From DASRCB01 sp035653295 (GTDB taxonomy: Bacteria > Acidobacteriota > Terriglobia > Bryobacterales > Bryobacteraceae), in contig DASRCB010000418.1 in NCBI GenBank assembly GCA_035653295.1, forward strand, positions 1 to 6,998: a stretch of DNA of 6,998 bases, given 5' to 3'. The notes beneath the pieces were generated by a model. It worked only from the letters and a program-made list of their open reading frames with translations. It did no database searches and was not told the origin of the DNA. This document shows positions 1 through 6,492 of this stretch, piece by piece. Every line of letters starts with the position of its first letter. Within the stretch, counting starts at the first letter, position 1. Made by a program: the position numbers and the translations under genes.

Positions 1-1
1 T

Positions 2-505
2 GTGCCGCTGCTGGAGCTTCAGCCAGGCGAAACGTTTCTGGATGTCTGCGCTGCGCCGGGCAACAAGACCGCTCAGGCGCTCGAGGCGGGCGTTCAGGCC
101 ATCGCCTGCGACGTGCATGCGCATCGCTTGCGCGCGCTCCAGGACCTGAACTGCCGGCGCGTGGCGCTGGACGCGACGCGCCCGCTGCCGTTCACGACGC
201 AGTTCGACAAGGTGCTGGTGGATGCGCCGTGCTCAGGCACAGGGACGCTGGGCCGCAATCCGGAAATCAAGTGGCGGCTGCGCGCCTCCGACCTCGATGA
301 GTTGCATGCGCGCCAGGTCAGCATTCTGCGCAACGCGCTGGAGCACGTGAAGCCCGGCGGCGCAATCGTATACTCCACGTGCTCGCTGGAACGCGAAGAA
401 AACGAGGACGTGATCGCCGAGATCGGCGGCGAATGGCAGATCTCGCAGCGTATTCCGGGGCGCGACCCCGGCGACGGCTTTTTCGCCGCTCTGCTACGGC
501 TTTAG
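2..505 (+). CDS. rsmB: RsmB-type 16S rRNA (cytosine-C5) methyltransferase, C-terminal part (5' truncated by window edge)
   Basis: This is the SAM-dependent catalytic domain of a NOL1/NOP2/Sun-family enzyme, which methylates carbon 5 of a cytosine in 16S rRNA (C967 in E. coli RsmB). Numbering from the first visible codon, the SAM-binding motif I is VCAAPGNKT (15-23). Motif IV is DAPCSGTG (74-81), with Cys77 the product-release cysteine. Motif VI is YSTCS (124-128), with Cys127 the nucleophile. The protein ends in GDGFFAALLRL, the usual kind of terminus for the family, so the 3' end is intact. The GTG at position 2 aligns inside the domain just before motif I, so it is an internal valine; the N-terminal NusB-like RNA-binding part lies outside the window. 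RsmB is preferred over RsmF or other NSUN-type paralogues because of the overall motif context, but the missing N-terminus leaves some doubt. The last 12 bases overlap the convergent amidohydrolase gene. Confidence 0.88.
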   Translation: MPLLELQPGETFLDVCAAPGNKTAQALEAGVQAIACDVHAHRLRALQDLNCRRVALDATRPLPFTTQFDKVLVDAPCSGTGTLGRNPEIKWRLRASDLDELHARQVSILRNALEHVKPGGAIVYSTCSLEREENEDVIAEIGGEWQISQRIPGRDPGDGFFAALLRL

Positions 506-1834
506 CGCCGGGAGACCATACAGCTTCGCCGCATTGTCGTGCAGCACCATTTTCGCGATGACCAGCGCCTTCTCCCGGGTGACCTCGCCATCGTCTACCA
601 TCCCCGTCAGCGCCAGCGCGAGCGCCTGGCGCGCGGTCCGCGTGGTGATCCAGCCCTGCTCTTCCCAGCCGAACTCCGGCGAAGCGGGGCTCGTATCGGT
701 GCCGAAGAGCACCTTGTCCGGATACCACTCGATCCACGAGCGGATGGTTTGCGACAGCTCGCGGGGAAAATCGAGGAATGTCTGCGCCGAGAAGTCGGCG
801 TAAACGTTCGGCTTCTGGAACAAGTCCCGCGTCTCGCGGACCCACGGCTCGCCGCCGTGCACGATGACGAAGTTGGTGTGCCGCAGCGTGGGGTCATTGA
901 AGGCTGAGGTCAGCAGCATAGGATTGCCGCCGGGCGCGTCGTAGTAAGTTCCCGCTCCGCCGCCGGCCACGTGAAAATGGACGGCCATGCCGAGGCGGCC
1001 CGCCTCGCGCGCCATGTACCGGAATAAGAAATCCTGAAGCGTCTTATACTCGGCCGGCGACGGCTCGCCGCCTCCGGCATATTTCTCATAGACACCCCGC
1101 GCGTCCGCCTCGGTTGCATCGGCGAAATCGAGCGTGCGCAAGTACGCCGCTTCGAACTTGATCGCCACCGCGCCATGTTCCCGCTGCCGTTCGAGGGTCG
1201 CGGTGACTACGTTGCGCAGATAGTCGTTGAACGCCGCGGGTGGCCTCTGCAGTCCCGCTTCTTTCAGATATCGCTGCAGCAGGCGCTCCTCGTCGCCGAA
1301 GAACCACTTCTCGTCGGGATTCTTGTTTTTCGCCGTGGTATTGTCCAGCGGAAAAAGCAGCGCGTCCACGAACGACACCCACAGGAATCTCGGGGCCTTC
1401 AGGCCGCGGCCCATGGCCACGCGATTGGCCAGCATGGTCTCGATGCCGAGCTGATCCAGCACCCACGACGGATAGTCATCGCCGTGCGCGGCCCGGACCT
1501 TCTCCTTGGCTCGCATCAGCTGTTTCATGTGTTCGGGCCGAATGTCGCGCCACGGATATCCGAACAGCGCATGCCAGCCGTCGAAGTTATCGGGGCAGTC
1601 GGGCTGGAGGCGCAGCGGCGGCGGGTAGTTCCCGAAATCCGGGCTGAACCCGCTGATCAGCGCGTCGACATCGGGATCGGAGCTTTCGCCGGGAGCGAGC
1701 AGGCGCGCCGGATGGGCGTGGTTGTCGATGGCGCGGATCTGCTGGATGGCGGCGAGCAGAGCCGGATCCGCTTTCGTTTGCGCCCCGGCCGATCCGAGCG
1801 CGGTCAGGGCGAAAACCGCGGTGAGCGCTCGCAC
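494..1834 (-). CDS. Secreted metal-dependent amidohydrolase (Amidohydro_2-like)
   Basis: The 446-aa product has a signal peptide (MRALTAVFALTALGSAGA, probable cleavage before QT near residue 19), so it probably acts in the periplasm or outside the cell. The mature part shows the amidohydrolase-superfamily TIM-barrel metal set in order: NHAH near the N-terminus (His39, His41), a strand-4 lysine in AIKFEA (Lys226), HFH (His286, His288), VHGGEP (His326) and FGTD (Asp380). The C-terminal NAAKLYGL is typical of family ends. All expected ligands are present, so it should be an active hydrolase or a decarboxylase of the amidohydrolase-2 group; the substrate cannot be read from sequence. The start is a GTG with GGAG seven bases upstream, just after the stop of the UDP-glucose dehydrogenase gene. 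The 12-bp gap implies co-transcription. Its 3' end overlaps the convergent methyltransferase gene by 12 bp. Confidence 0.88.
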   Translation of the reverse strand: MRALTAVFALTALGSAGAQTKADPALLAAIQQIRAIDNHAHPARLLAPGESSDPDVDALISGFSPDFGNYPPPLRLQPDCPDNFDGWHALFGYPWRDIRPEHMKQLMRAKEKVRAAHGDDYPSWVLDQLGIETMLANRVAMGRGLKAPRFLWVSFVDALLFPLDNTTAKNKNPDEKWFFGDEERLLQRYLKEAGLQRPPAAFNDYLRNVVTATLERQREHGAVAIKFEAAYLRTLDFADATEADARGVYEKYAGGGEPSPAEYKTLQDFLFRYMAREAGRLGMAVHFHVAGGGAGTYYDAPGGNPMLLTSAFNDPTLRHTNFVIVHGGEPWVRETRDLFQKPNVYADFSAQTFLDFPRELSQTIRSWIEWYPDKVLFGTDTSPASPEFGWEEQGWITTRTARQALALALTGMVDDGEVTREKALVIAKMVLHDNAAKLYGLPALKP

Positions 1835-1840
1835 AATGAT

Positions 1841-1846
1841 TCTCCG
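1841..1846 (-). promoter_or_regulatory. Shine-Dalgarno site for the amidohydrolase gene
   Basis: On the minus strand the gap between the dehydrogenase TAA and the amidohydrolase GTG reads CGGAGAATCATT. The GGAG core has seven bases before the GTG, which is ideal spacing. It supports the GTG start at 1834 and reinitiation or coupled translation after the dehydrogenase. Confidence 0.7.
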
Positions 1847-3211
1847 TTACGCGCCCAGCGCGAGATATCGATATCCCAGCTGTTCCAGCTTCGTGCGATC
1901 GAGGACGTTGCGGCCATCGAACAGGATGCGCGAGCGCATGCGGCCCGCCATTGCCGCCCAGTCGATCTCGCGGTATTCCTGCCACTCGGTGACCAGCACC
2001 AGGGCATCGGCATCTTCGGCGACATCGCCGGGATCGGCGCAGCAAACCACGTCCAGATCGGTGTTCTCGCGGCGGAAGCGGTCGAGCGCGACGGGATCGT
2101 GCACCTTGACCCGGCAGCCGCGCTGCACGAGGTTGTGCGCAATATCGAGGGCCGGCGCCTCGCGCAGGTCGTCGGTGTTGGGCTTGAACGCCAGGCCCAG
2201 CAGGCCGATGGTCCGGCCTTTCAGGATCTTCAGCTCGGAAAGCAGTTTCTCCACCACACGGTCGCGCTGGCGTTTGTTCACCACGCGCGCCGCTTCCACG
2301 ATGGGCATCTCCACCGCATACTCGGCAGCCGTGGAGACGAGCGCCAGGGTATCCTTGCCGAAACAGGAACCGCCCCAGCCGATGCCGGCCTGCAGGAACC
2401 GCGTTCCGATGCGGGCATCGAGCCCCATGCCTCTCGCCACCTGCGCGATATCGGCGCCCACCTTCTCGGCCAGATGGCCGATTTCGTTGATGTAGCTGAT
2501 CTTCAGCGCAAGAAACGCATTCGCGGCGTATTTGATCAGTTCCGCCGAAGCCAGGTCCGCCGACACCAGCGGCACGGCGGCAACATCTTCGGGACGCGGA
2601 AGGAACGTGGGCGGCGCAAAGTCCTGGTCCAGAATGGGCCGATACAGCGTGTACAGAATCTCCAGGGAACGGTTCGTGTCCGAGCCGATGACCACGCGAT
2701 CGGGATACAGCGTGTCGTGCAGCGCGGTACCTTCGCGCAGGAACTCGGGGTTCGAGGCCACCGAGAAATTGTCCGACGCCTTGCGGTGGTGCGCGTTCTC
2801 ATAGGCCTCGCGGACCAGGGATCCGACCCAGTTGCCGCTGCCGATGGGCACAGTCGATTTGTTGACCACGACGGCATAGCCGCTGTCGAAATGCTCGCCA
2901 ATCGCTTTCGCGGCAGAGCACAGGTAGCGCAGGTCCGGGGGCCCCTGCGGCGAAGGCGGAGTGCCCACGGCGATGAATATCACATCCGCGCCAGGAATGG
3001 CCTCGGCATAACTGGTGCTGAAACGCAGGTTCGGTCGCGCTTCGGCCATGAGTTCGACGAGAAAGGGCTCATAAATGGGGGCCCTGCCGTCCTGCAGCAT
3101 CTCGATTTTGCCGGCGTCGGTATCAAGACAAGTGACTTTGTGGCCCAGCCAGCTGAGACACACGCCCGTAGTCAGGCCGACGTAGCCTGTTCCGATGATG
3201 GCGACATTCAT
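1847..3211 (-). CDS. ugd: UDP-glucose 6-dehydrogenase
   Basis: This cytosolic enzyme makes UDP-glucuronate from UDP-glucose with two NAD+ reductions, feeding capsule, exopolysaccharide or lipid-sugar synthesis. The 454-aa product starts directly in the Rossmann fold: GTGYVG at 7-12 and acidic ribose-binding Asp30 and Asp32. Further motifs are VGTPP (82-86), STVPIGSG (119-126), NPEFLREG (154-161) and KYAANAF (227-233). The catalytic cysteine is Cys283 in GWGGSCFGKD, and the C-terminal UDP-binding domain has GLAFKPNTDDLRE (339-351). The loop around 196-217, containing PRPEDVAAVPLVS, is longer than in short enterobacterial Ugd and resembles, from memory, the cyanobacterial-type subgroup. GDP-mannose dehydrogenase is a less likely alternative. 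The ATG at 3211 is the natural start, although no good Shine-Dalgarno lies at normal distance. It is probably co-transcribed with the amidohydrolase 12 bp downstream. Confidence 0.95.
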   Translation of the reverse strand: MNVAIIGTGYVGLTTGVCLSWLGHKVTCLDTDAGKIEMLQDGRAPIYEPFLVELMAEARPNLRFSTSYAEAIPGADVIFIAVGTPPSPQGPPDLRYLCSAAKAIGEHFDSGYAVVVNKSTVPIGSGNWVGSLVREAYENAHHRKASDNFSVASNPEFLREGTALHDTLYPDRVVIGSDTNRSLEILYTLYRPILDQDFAPPTFLPRPEDVAAVPLVSADLASAELIKYAANAFLALKISYINEIGHLAEKVGADIAQVARGMGLDARIGTRFLQAGIGWGGSCFGKDTLALVSTAAEYAVEMPIVEAARVVNKRQRDRVVEKLLSELKILKGRTIGLLGLAFKPNTDDLREAPALDIAHNLVQRGCRVKVHDPVALDRFRRENTDLDVVCCADPGDVAEDADALVLVTEWQEYREIDWAAMAGRMRSRILFDGRNVLDRTKLEQLGYRYLALGA

Positions 3212-3232
3212 GTCAGATTTGAAAACAACCCC

Positions 3233-3262
3233 TCAGCGTAGCAAAACGCGCCAGCACGCTGA
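3233..3262. repeat. Inverted repeat upstream of ugd
   Basis: TCAGCGT (3233-3239) and ACGCTGA (3256-3262) are perfect 7-bp complements separated by 16 bases. They lie between the stop of the 73-aa gene and the ugd start. On the minus strand the right arm is followed by GGGGTTGTTTTC, so a weak attenuator-like hairpin or an operator is possible. The long loop and the lack of a clean T-run make a strong intrinsic terminator unlikely. No function can be assigned. Confidence 0.35.
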
Positions 3263-3271
3263 CGCGAACAC

Positions 3272-3493
3272 TCAGGCGCCGGCCGAGGCGGTGGAGACGG
3301 GGACGGTACGGGTGTGCACCTCGCGCGGATCGGCCACGAGGTATTGATCCTTATAGCGCAGCAGGACACTTCCGGATTCCTCCGCCGCGAGCACACTGAC
3401 AATGCGGCCGGCATCGATCAGAATGAGGTCGAGGCGGCTCCCATTCCGTTTCCTGGCCACCAGCGGACGCGTGACTGTTCGCTCTCCAGACAT
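3272..3493 (-). CDS. Small protein of unknown function (73 aa)
   Basis: I do not recognise a family. The 73-aa frame runs from an ATG to a TGA. Its first 20 residues are basic (ERTVTRPLVARKRNGSR). A run of probable beta strands follows: LDLILIDAGR (21-30), IVSVLAAEE (31-39), SVLLRYKDQYLVA (42-54). The tail is short and low in complexity, rich in Ser, Thr and Ala. There is no signal peptide, membrane segment or cysteine. The balanced composition, with alternating hydrophobic residues rather than Arg/Pro/Ser-rich shadow sequence, argues that it is real, and it is the only plausible gene in the roughly 370-bp gap between ugd and the VWFA-related gene. Only a weak GGAA lies before the ATG. It is 60 bp upstream of ugd on the same strand and could be co-transcribed with it. 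It may be a compact beta-barrel or adaptor protein, but that is a guess. Confidence 0.5.
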   Translation of the reverse strand: MSGERTVTRPLVARKRNGSRLDLILIDAGRIVSVLAAEESGSVLLRYKDQYLVADPREVHTRTVPVSTASAGA

Positions 3494-3571
3494 GTTTCCG
3501 GACCGATTGAGTTTAACAAAAGACGGTGCCGGCGGGGAACAGATTTTCTCTGGTTTCGTACTGTTGGGACT

Positions 3572-3585
3572 GGCCGCTTGCGGCC
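3572..3585. repeat. Perfect GGCCGC-TT-GCGGCC palindrome abutting the VWFA gene start
   Basis: GGCCGC (3572-3577) and GCGGCC (3580-3585) are exact complements around TT. The right arm ends one base before the preferred ATG at 3586. In RNA it could fold as a 5-bp GC stem with a CTTG loop, covering the place where a ribosome-binding site should be. No Shine-Dalgarno is visible there. It may be an operator, a translation-limiting hairpin, or chance in GC-rich DNA. Confidence 0.35.
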
Positions 3586-4644
3586 ATGACGATGGCCTTT
3601 CAGTTGCGAGTTCGGGCTGGTGTGCGCGCTTCGACAGTGGTGCTGCTGACCGCCCTGGCGCTGACGCTGGGCGCGCAGGAAGTCCCGTTCCACACCCAGT
3701 CGCGAGTTGTGCTGGTTCCTGTTACCGTCACCAATGACCGGGGCGGCTTCATCGATGGACTCCAGCGCGGTGATTTTGAGCTTCTCGATAACGGCGTTCC
3801 CCAACCGATCTCGGCTATGGATACGGCCGGCACGGGTGTGGCGCCGATCTCACTGGTTATCGCCATCCAGTCCGCCGGCGTCTCCGCGCCCGCTCTGGCG
3901 AAGATCCGGCGCGTCGGCAGCATGATCGTGCCGCTCGTCGCCGGCGAAGGAGGAGCGGTGGCGGTGCTGACCTTCGACAGCCTGATTCACGTCCTTCAGG
4001 ACTTCACCTCCGACCCGGCGCAGGTAGACGCGGCATTTCAGGCAGCGAAAGCGGAAGGAGATACGGATGCGCACCTGCTCGACGCCGCACTGCTCTCAAT
4101 TCGCATGCTGCGCGCGCGGCGGAACACCCGGCGCGTCCTGCTGCTCGTTTCCGAAAGCCGGGACCGGGGCAGCAAAACCAAGCTGGACGAGGTGGTCCGC
4201 GCGGCCGCCGAGAGTGACGTCACGATCTATGCCGCGTCCTACTCGGTCTACGCCACGACATTTGTCTCCAAAGCGAAGGACGTTCCGCCTGCGGGCGATC
4301 CGGACTTTCTACGCGTGTTTACGGAGGTCGCGCGCCTCGGTAAAACGAAGACGGTCCAGGCGCTTGCCGAGGCCACCGGCGGCACAACGGCGTCATTCAC
4401 GCGCAAAGCCGGGCTGGAGAAGATTGTCGAGGAACTGGGCTCGGAGTTGCACACCCAATACGTTCTGAGTTTCGTGCCCGCCGATCTGTCACCCGGCTAT
4501 CACCGCCTGGAGGTGCGCCTTCGGAACGACGCTGCGTATCGGGTGCGCGCCCGGCCGGGATATCAGATGGCGGTCATGCCTGACTCACCGGCGGGTGCGT
4601 TTCCCGCGGCTCCGGATGAATTGTCACATCCGCGTCCGGAATGA
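3586..4644 (+). CDS. Secreted VWFA-related domain protein, Acidobacteria-expanded family
   Basis: This 352-aa product resembles the acidobacterial VWFA-related proteins (TIGR03436-like), a large paralogous exported family of unknown role. It starts with an Arg-containing n-region and hydrophobic stretch (STVVLLTALALTLGA), with probable cleavage before QEV near residue 31. Next comes the typical beta domain, VVLVPVTVTNDRGGFIDGL then DFELLDNGVPQPI (about 41-76). A VWA-like domain follows (about 87-225), then the family C-terminus HTQYVLSFVP (289-298) and RPGYQ (323-327). The usual metal-site DxSxS is degraded: ISLVIAIQSAG has Ile and Gly where Asp and the second Ser are expected. An upstream in-frame GTG (3526) would put 20 odd residues before the signal peptide, so the ATG at 3586 is preferred; the ATG at 3592 is equally possible. 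The last 24 or so residues lie beyond the usual domain end and overlap the convergent transporter gene. Confidence 0.85.
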   Translation: MTMAFQLRVRAGVRASTVVLLTALALTLGAQEVPFHTQSRVVLVPVTVTNDRGGFIDGLQRGDFELLDNGVPQPISAMDTAGTGVAPISLVIAIQSAGVSAPALAKIRRVGSMIVPLVAGEGGAVAVLTFDSLIHVLQDFTSDPAQVDAAFQAAKAEGDTDAHLLDAALLSIRMLRARRNTRRVLLLVSESRDRGSKTKLDEVVRAAAESDVTIYAASYSVYATTFVSKAKDVPPAGDPDFLRVFTEVARLGKTKTVQALAEATGGTTASFTRKAGLEKIVEELGSELHTQYVLSFVPADLSPGYHRLEVRLRNDAAYRVRARPGYQMAVMPDSPAGAFPAAPDELSHPRPE

Positions 4645-5467
4645 TACGGCGGATAGCGTCTTCGGCGGCTTCCATGATGTCGTGCGTTTCGGCCAGCGTG
4701 GCGCCTCCGGCGATGAGGACATGGATATCCGCGAAGACGAGCGGTCCGGAGTTGCGGATTCGCACATTATGGCAGTTCGCCACTCCGGGAACGGCTTCCA
4801 CGACGGCGATGATCTGCTGCTGCAGGCCCGCCGGAGCCGTATCCGCGAGCGCATAAACGGCGCGCAGACCGAGGCGCCAGCTGACGATAATCACCAGCAC
4901 AGCGACGAGCAGCGCGGCCACTGCATCGGCCTGCATCAGCTGAAATCTGACGCCGATGAGTCCGGCGATGACCACGCAGGAGCTCCAGATATCGGTGCGG
5001 AAGTGCAGGGCGTCGGCCTCCAGCGCCTGGCTGCGGAACTCCTTCGCGGCCCGCGACAGCGCGCGCGAGCGGGATATGTCAACAACCACCGACACGGCCA
5101 TGACGGCGAAAGACCAGACCGTAACTTCGATGTCGACGCGATGGCTGATCAGCCGCAGGACGGAAGCGCGGATGATCCACAGGCAGGTGACGAGCAGAAG
5201 CAGGGTCTCGAAGAGCGCGGAGATGTTCTCAAAGCGGCCGTGGCCGTATGGATGTTCGCGGTCGGCCGGCTTCGACGAAGCGCGGACCGCCAGCCATGTG
5301 ATCAGCGCGGCCACCAGATCGAGGCCGGAATGCGCCGCCTCCGCGAGGATGCCGAGACTGCCGGTGGCGAGACCCACAACGAGCTTGAATGCCGTGAGTC
5401 CGACAGCGGCGAACAGCGATATGGCCGCCACCGCGCGCTTGCGCCGCTCATCATGCTGTCCGGGCAT
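4574..5467 (-). CDS. Cation diffusion facilitator family transporter, probably Zn2+/H+ antiporter
   Basis: The 297-aa inner-membrane product should export divalent metal, most likely zinc, in exchange for protons. It has six membrane segments, at about 12-34, 38-61, 83-103, 115-131, 157-174 and 182-198. Metal-site residues appear in the right helices: HSGLD in TM2 (His46, Asp50) and HFRTD in TM5 (His155, Asp159), the HxxxD/HxxxD pattern of zinc-type members. The loop motif HPYGHGRFE (72-80) is a family signature. The cytoplasmic C-terminal domain (about 215-287) carries NCHNVRIRNSG and ADIHVLI, with histidines 233, 249, 262 and 284 as possible regulatory ligands. A GTG at 5530 would add 21 non-conserved residues; I prefer the ATG at 5467, which begins near TM1 as usual, although neither start has a strong Shine-Dalgarno. 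Its 3' end overlaps the convergent VWFA gene by 71 bp. Confidence 0.9.
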   Translation of the reverse strand: MPGQHDERRKRAVAAISLFAAVGLTAFKLVVGLATGSLGILAEAAHSGLDLVAALITWLAVRASSKPADREHPYGHGRFENISALFETLLLLVTCLWIIRASVLRLISHRVDIEVTVWSFAVMAVSVVVDISRSRALSRAAKEFRSQALEADALHFRTDIWSSCVVIAGLIGVRFQLMQADAVAALLVAVLVIIVSWRLGLRAVYALADTAPAGLQQQIIAVVEAVPGVANCHNVRIRNSGPLVFADIHVLIAGGATLAETHDIMEAAEDAIRRIIPDADVTIHPEPRETHPPVSQA

Positions 5468-5601
5468 TCTTATTTTCAGTATGCGCGCGCACGCGAGGTT
5501 CGATGGCCGCGCATGTGTTGTCGCTGGCACTAGTCCCGCGCGCTCGTCGCCCGCCGAACATTCGGGAAATATACGGCGGTGTCACGCCGATCGCCTGGAC
5601 C
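5468..5601. other. Short intergenic gap between two minus-strand genes
   Basis: These 134 bases separate the NmrA-like gene from the transporter gene on the same strand and must hold the transporter's translation signals. I see no convincing promoter or terminator. Read on the minus strand in the frame entering from about 5636, the sequence encodes RPPFEVQAIGVTPPYISRM before dissolving into low-quality sequence. This looks faintly protein-like and may be a remnant, but it has no start of its own. Confidence 0.3.
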
Positions 5602-6483
5602 TCAAAGGGCGGCCGCAGGCTGAAAGCCTGCTGCACAAAACTGTGCGGCGTGATCCGAGGCCCACTCGCGGAAGGTTCGCGCAGGCGCTCCCGTGAGCTC
5701 GGCGACGGTAGAGGCGACGAAAGCGGGCTGCCCTCGCGCGGCGGCCCACGCGTCCAGCAGATACTTTGCGACGTACGCCGGAAAAAAGCTGGGCAGCGCG
5801 CCGAGCCAGTCGTCGGGCGGCACTTCTTCGATGCGAAGTTTTCGGCCGATTACGGAGCCGATGGTGGCGATCTGCTCGAACTGAGTAAGCGATTGGGGTC
5901 CGGTCAGAACGTACTCGGCTGCCGAGTGTCCCTCTTCACAAAGCGCGCGCGCCGCAACGGCTGCTATGTCTCGGCTGTCAATGGGCGCGGTCGGAACGTC
6001 GAGGTACGGCCAGCGCACGATATCGCCGGCGCGGATCTGCGGCGCCCACCAGCCCAGCGCGTTCGCCGCGAACATCCCCGGCCGCAGGAAGGTCCATTCG
6101 AGTCCCGAGGCTTCGATCAGCCGTTCGAGAAGTTCGGCGCGCGTGCGCGAGGGATTGGGCTGCTGGAACAGAGGATGGGCAGTCCTGAGCGGCGCTGACA
6201 GCAATACGATACGGCGCGCGTGCTTCGCGATCCGCTCCAAAGCGGGAGCGGCGGCCTCAGCCGGCGCGACCCACACCAGGAACACCGTATCGATGCCGGC
6301 AAGGCACGAGTCGAGCGTTTCGGGCGCGGTGAGATCTCCTTCGGCAATCTCAACGCCGGCAGGCAAACCGGCGGCGCGCGGGTTGCGCACCAGCGCGCGC
6401 ACGGGCGCCCCACGCTCGAGCAATGCCGAGAGCACGTGCCCGCCGATGTTGCCGGTCGCGCCAGTGATGAGGATCCGGTTCAC
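5602..6483 (-). CDS. NmrA-like NAD(P)-binding protein (atypical short-chain dehydrogenase/reductase)
   Basis: The 293-aa product is a Rossmann-fold protein of the NmrA/NAD(P)H-azoreductase-like group, acting as a redox-sensing or reductase protein in the cytosol. The dinucleotide motif GATGNIGG is at 8-15. LVRNP at 31-35 has Arg33 placed to favour NADPH, and EGDL (48-51) follows as in family members. VVLLSAP-type strand 5 (IVLLSAPLR, 92-100), WTFLRPGMFAAN (130-141) and DSRDIAAVAA (169-178) complete the typical order. The YxxxK catalytic pair of classical SDRs is absent, as expected for atypical members. The start is GTG, 9 bp after the VOC gene stop, so the two are almost certainly co-transcribed. 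The last 11 residues, CAAGFQPAAAL, come from a palindrome (5615-5631) and lie beyond the natural end near DHAAQF. The substrate is unknown. Confidence 0.85.
   Translation of the reverse strand: MNRILITGATGNIGGHVLSALLERGAPVRALVRNPRAAGLPAGVEIAEGDLTAPETLDSCLAGIDTVFLVWVAPAEAAAPALERIAKHARRIVLLSAPLRTAHPLFQQPNPSRTRAELLERLIEASGLEWTFLRPGMFAANALGWWAPQIRAGDIVRWPYLDVPTAPIDSRDIAAVAARALCEEGHSAAEYVLTGPQSLTQFEQIATIGSVIGRKLRIEEVPPDDWLGALPSFFPAYVAKYLLDAWAAARGQPAFVASTVAELTGAPARTFREWASDHAAQFCAAGFQPAAAL
5615..5631. repeat. REP-like palindrome at the 3' end of the NmrA-like gene
   Basis: GCAGGCT (5615-5621) and AGCCTGC (5625-5631) form a perfect 7-bp stem with a GAA loop (TTC on the minus strand). It lies inside the last codons of the NmrA-like gene. 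It shares the GCAGGC/GCCTGC core with the palindrome at 6933-6953. Similar short palindromes are dispersed in many Acidobacteria genomes as I remember them, so a repeated extragenic element is the best guess. No T-run follows, so it is not a standard terminator. Confidence 0.5.
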
Positions 6484-6492
6484 GGTGTCGTT

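Noticed and set aside
1175..3241. A very long plus-strand open frame (688 codons) opposite ugd and the amidohydrolase
   Set aside because: It is antisense to two well-supported genes with full motif sets, and its translation has no recognisable domain. High GC removes stops from the opposite frame.
3526..3585. Extending the VWFA-related protein to the GTG at 3526
   Set aside because: It would put 20 residues containing two Trp and one Cys ahead of a normal signal peptide, which is unlikely for this exported family.
3314..3589. A 91-codon plus-strand frame across the gap before the VWFA-related gene
   Set aside because: It overlaps the more protein-like minus-strand 73-aa frame and runs into the VWFA gene start with no family resemblance or ribosome-binding site.
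4595..5533. A 312-codon plus-strand open frame opposite the cation transporter
   Set aside because: The minus-strand product has clear CDF metal motifs and membrane segments; the plus-strand translation is low-complexity His/Arg/Asp-rich shadow sequence.
5615..5631. Intrinsic terminator for the VOC-NmrA operon
   Set aside because: The stem lies inside the coding region and is not followed by a T-run on either strand.
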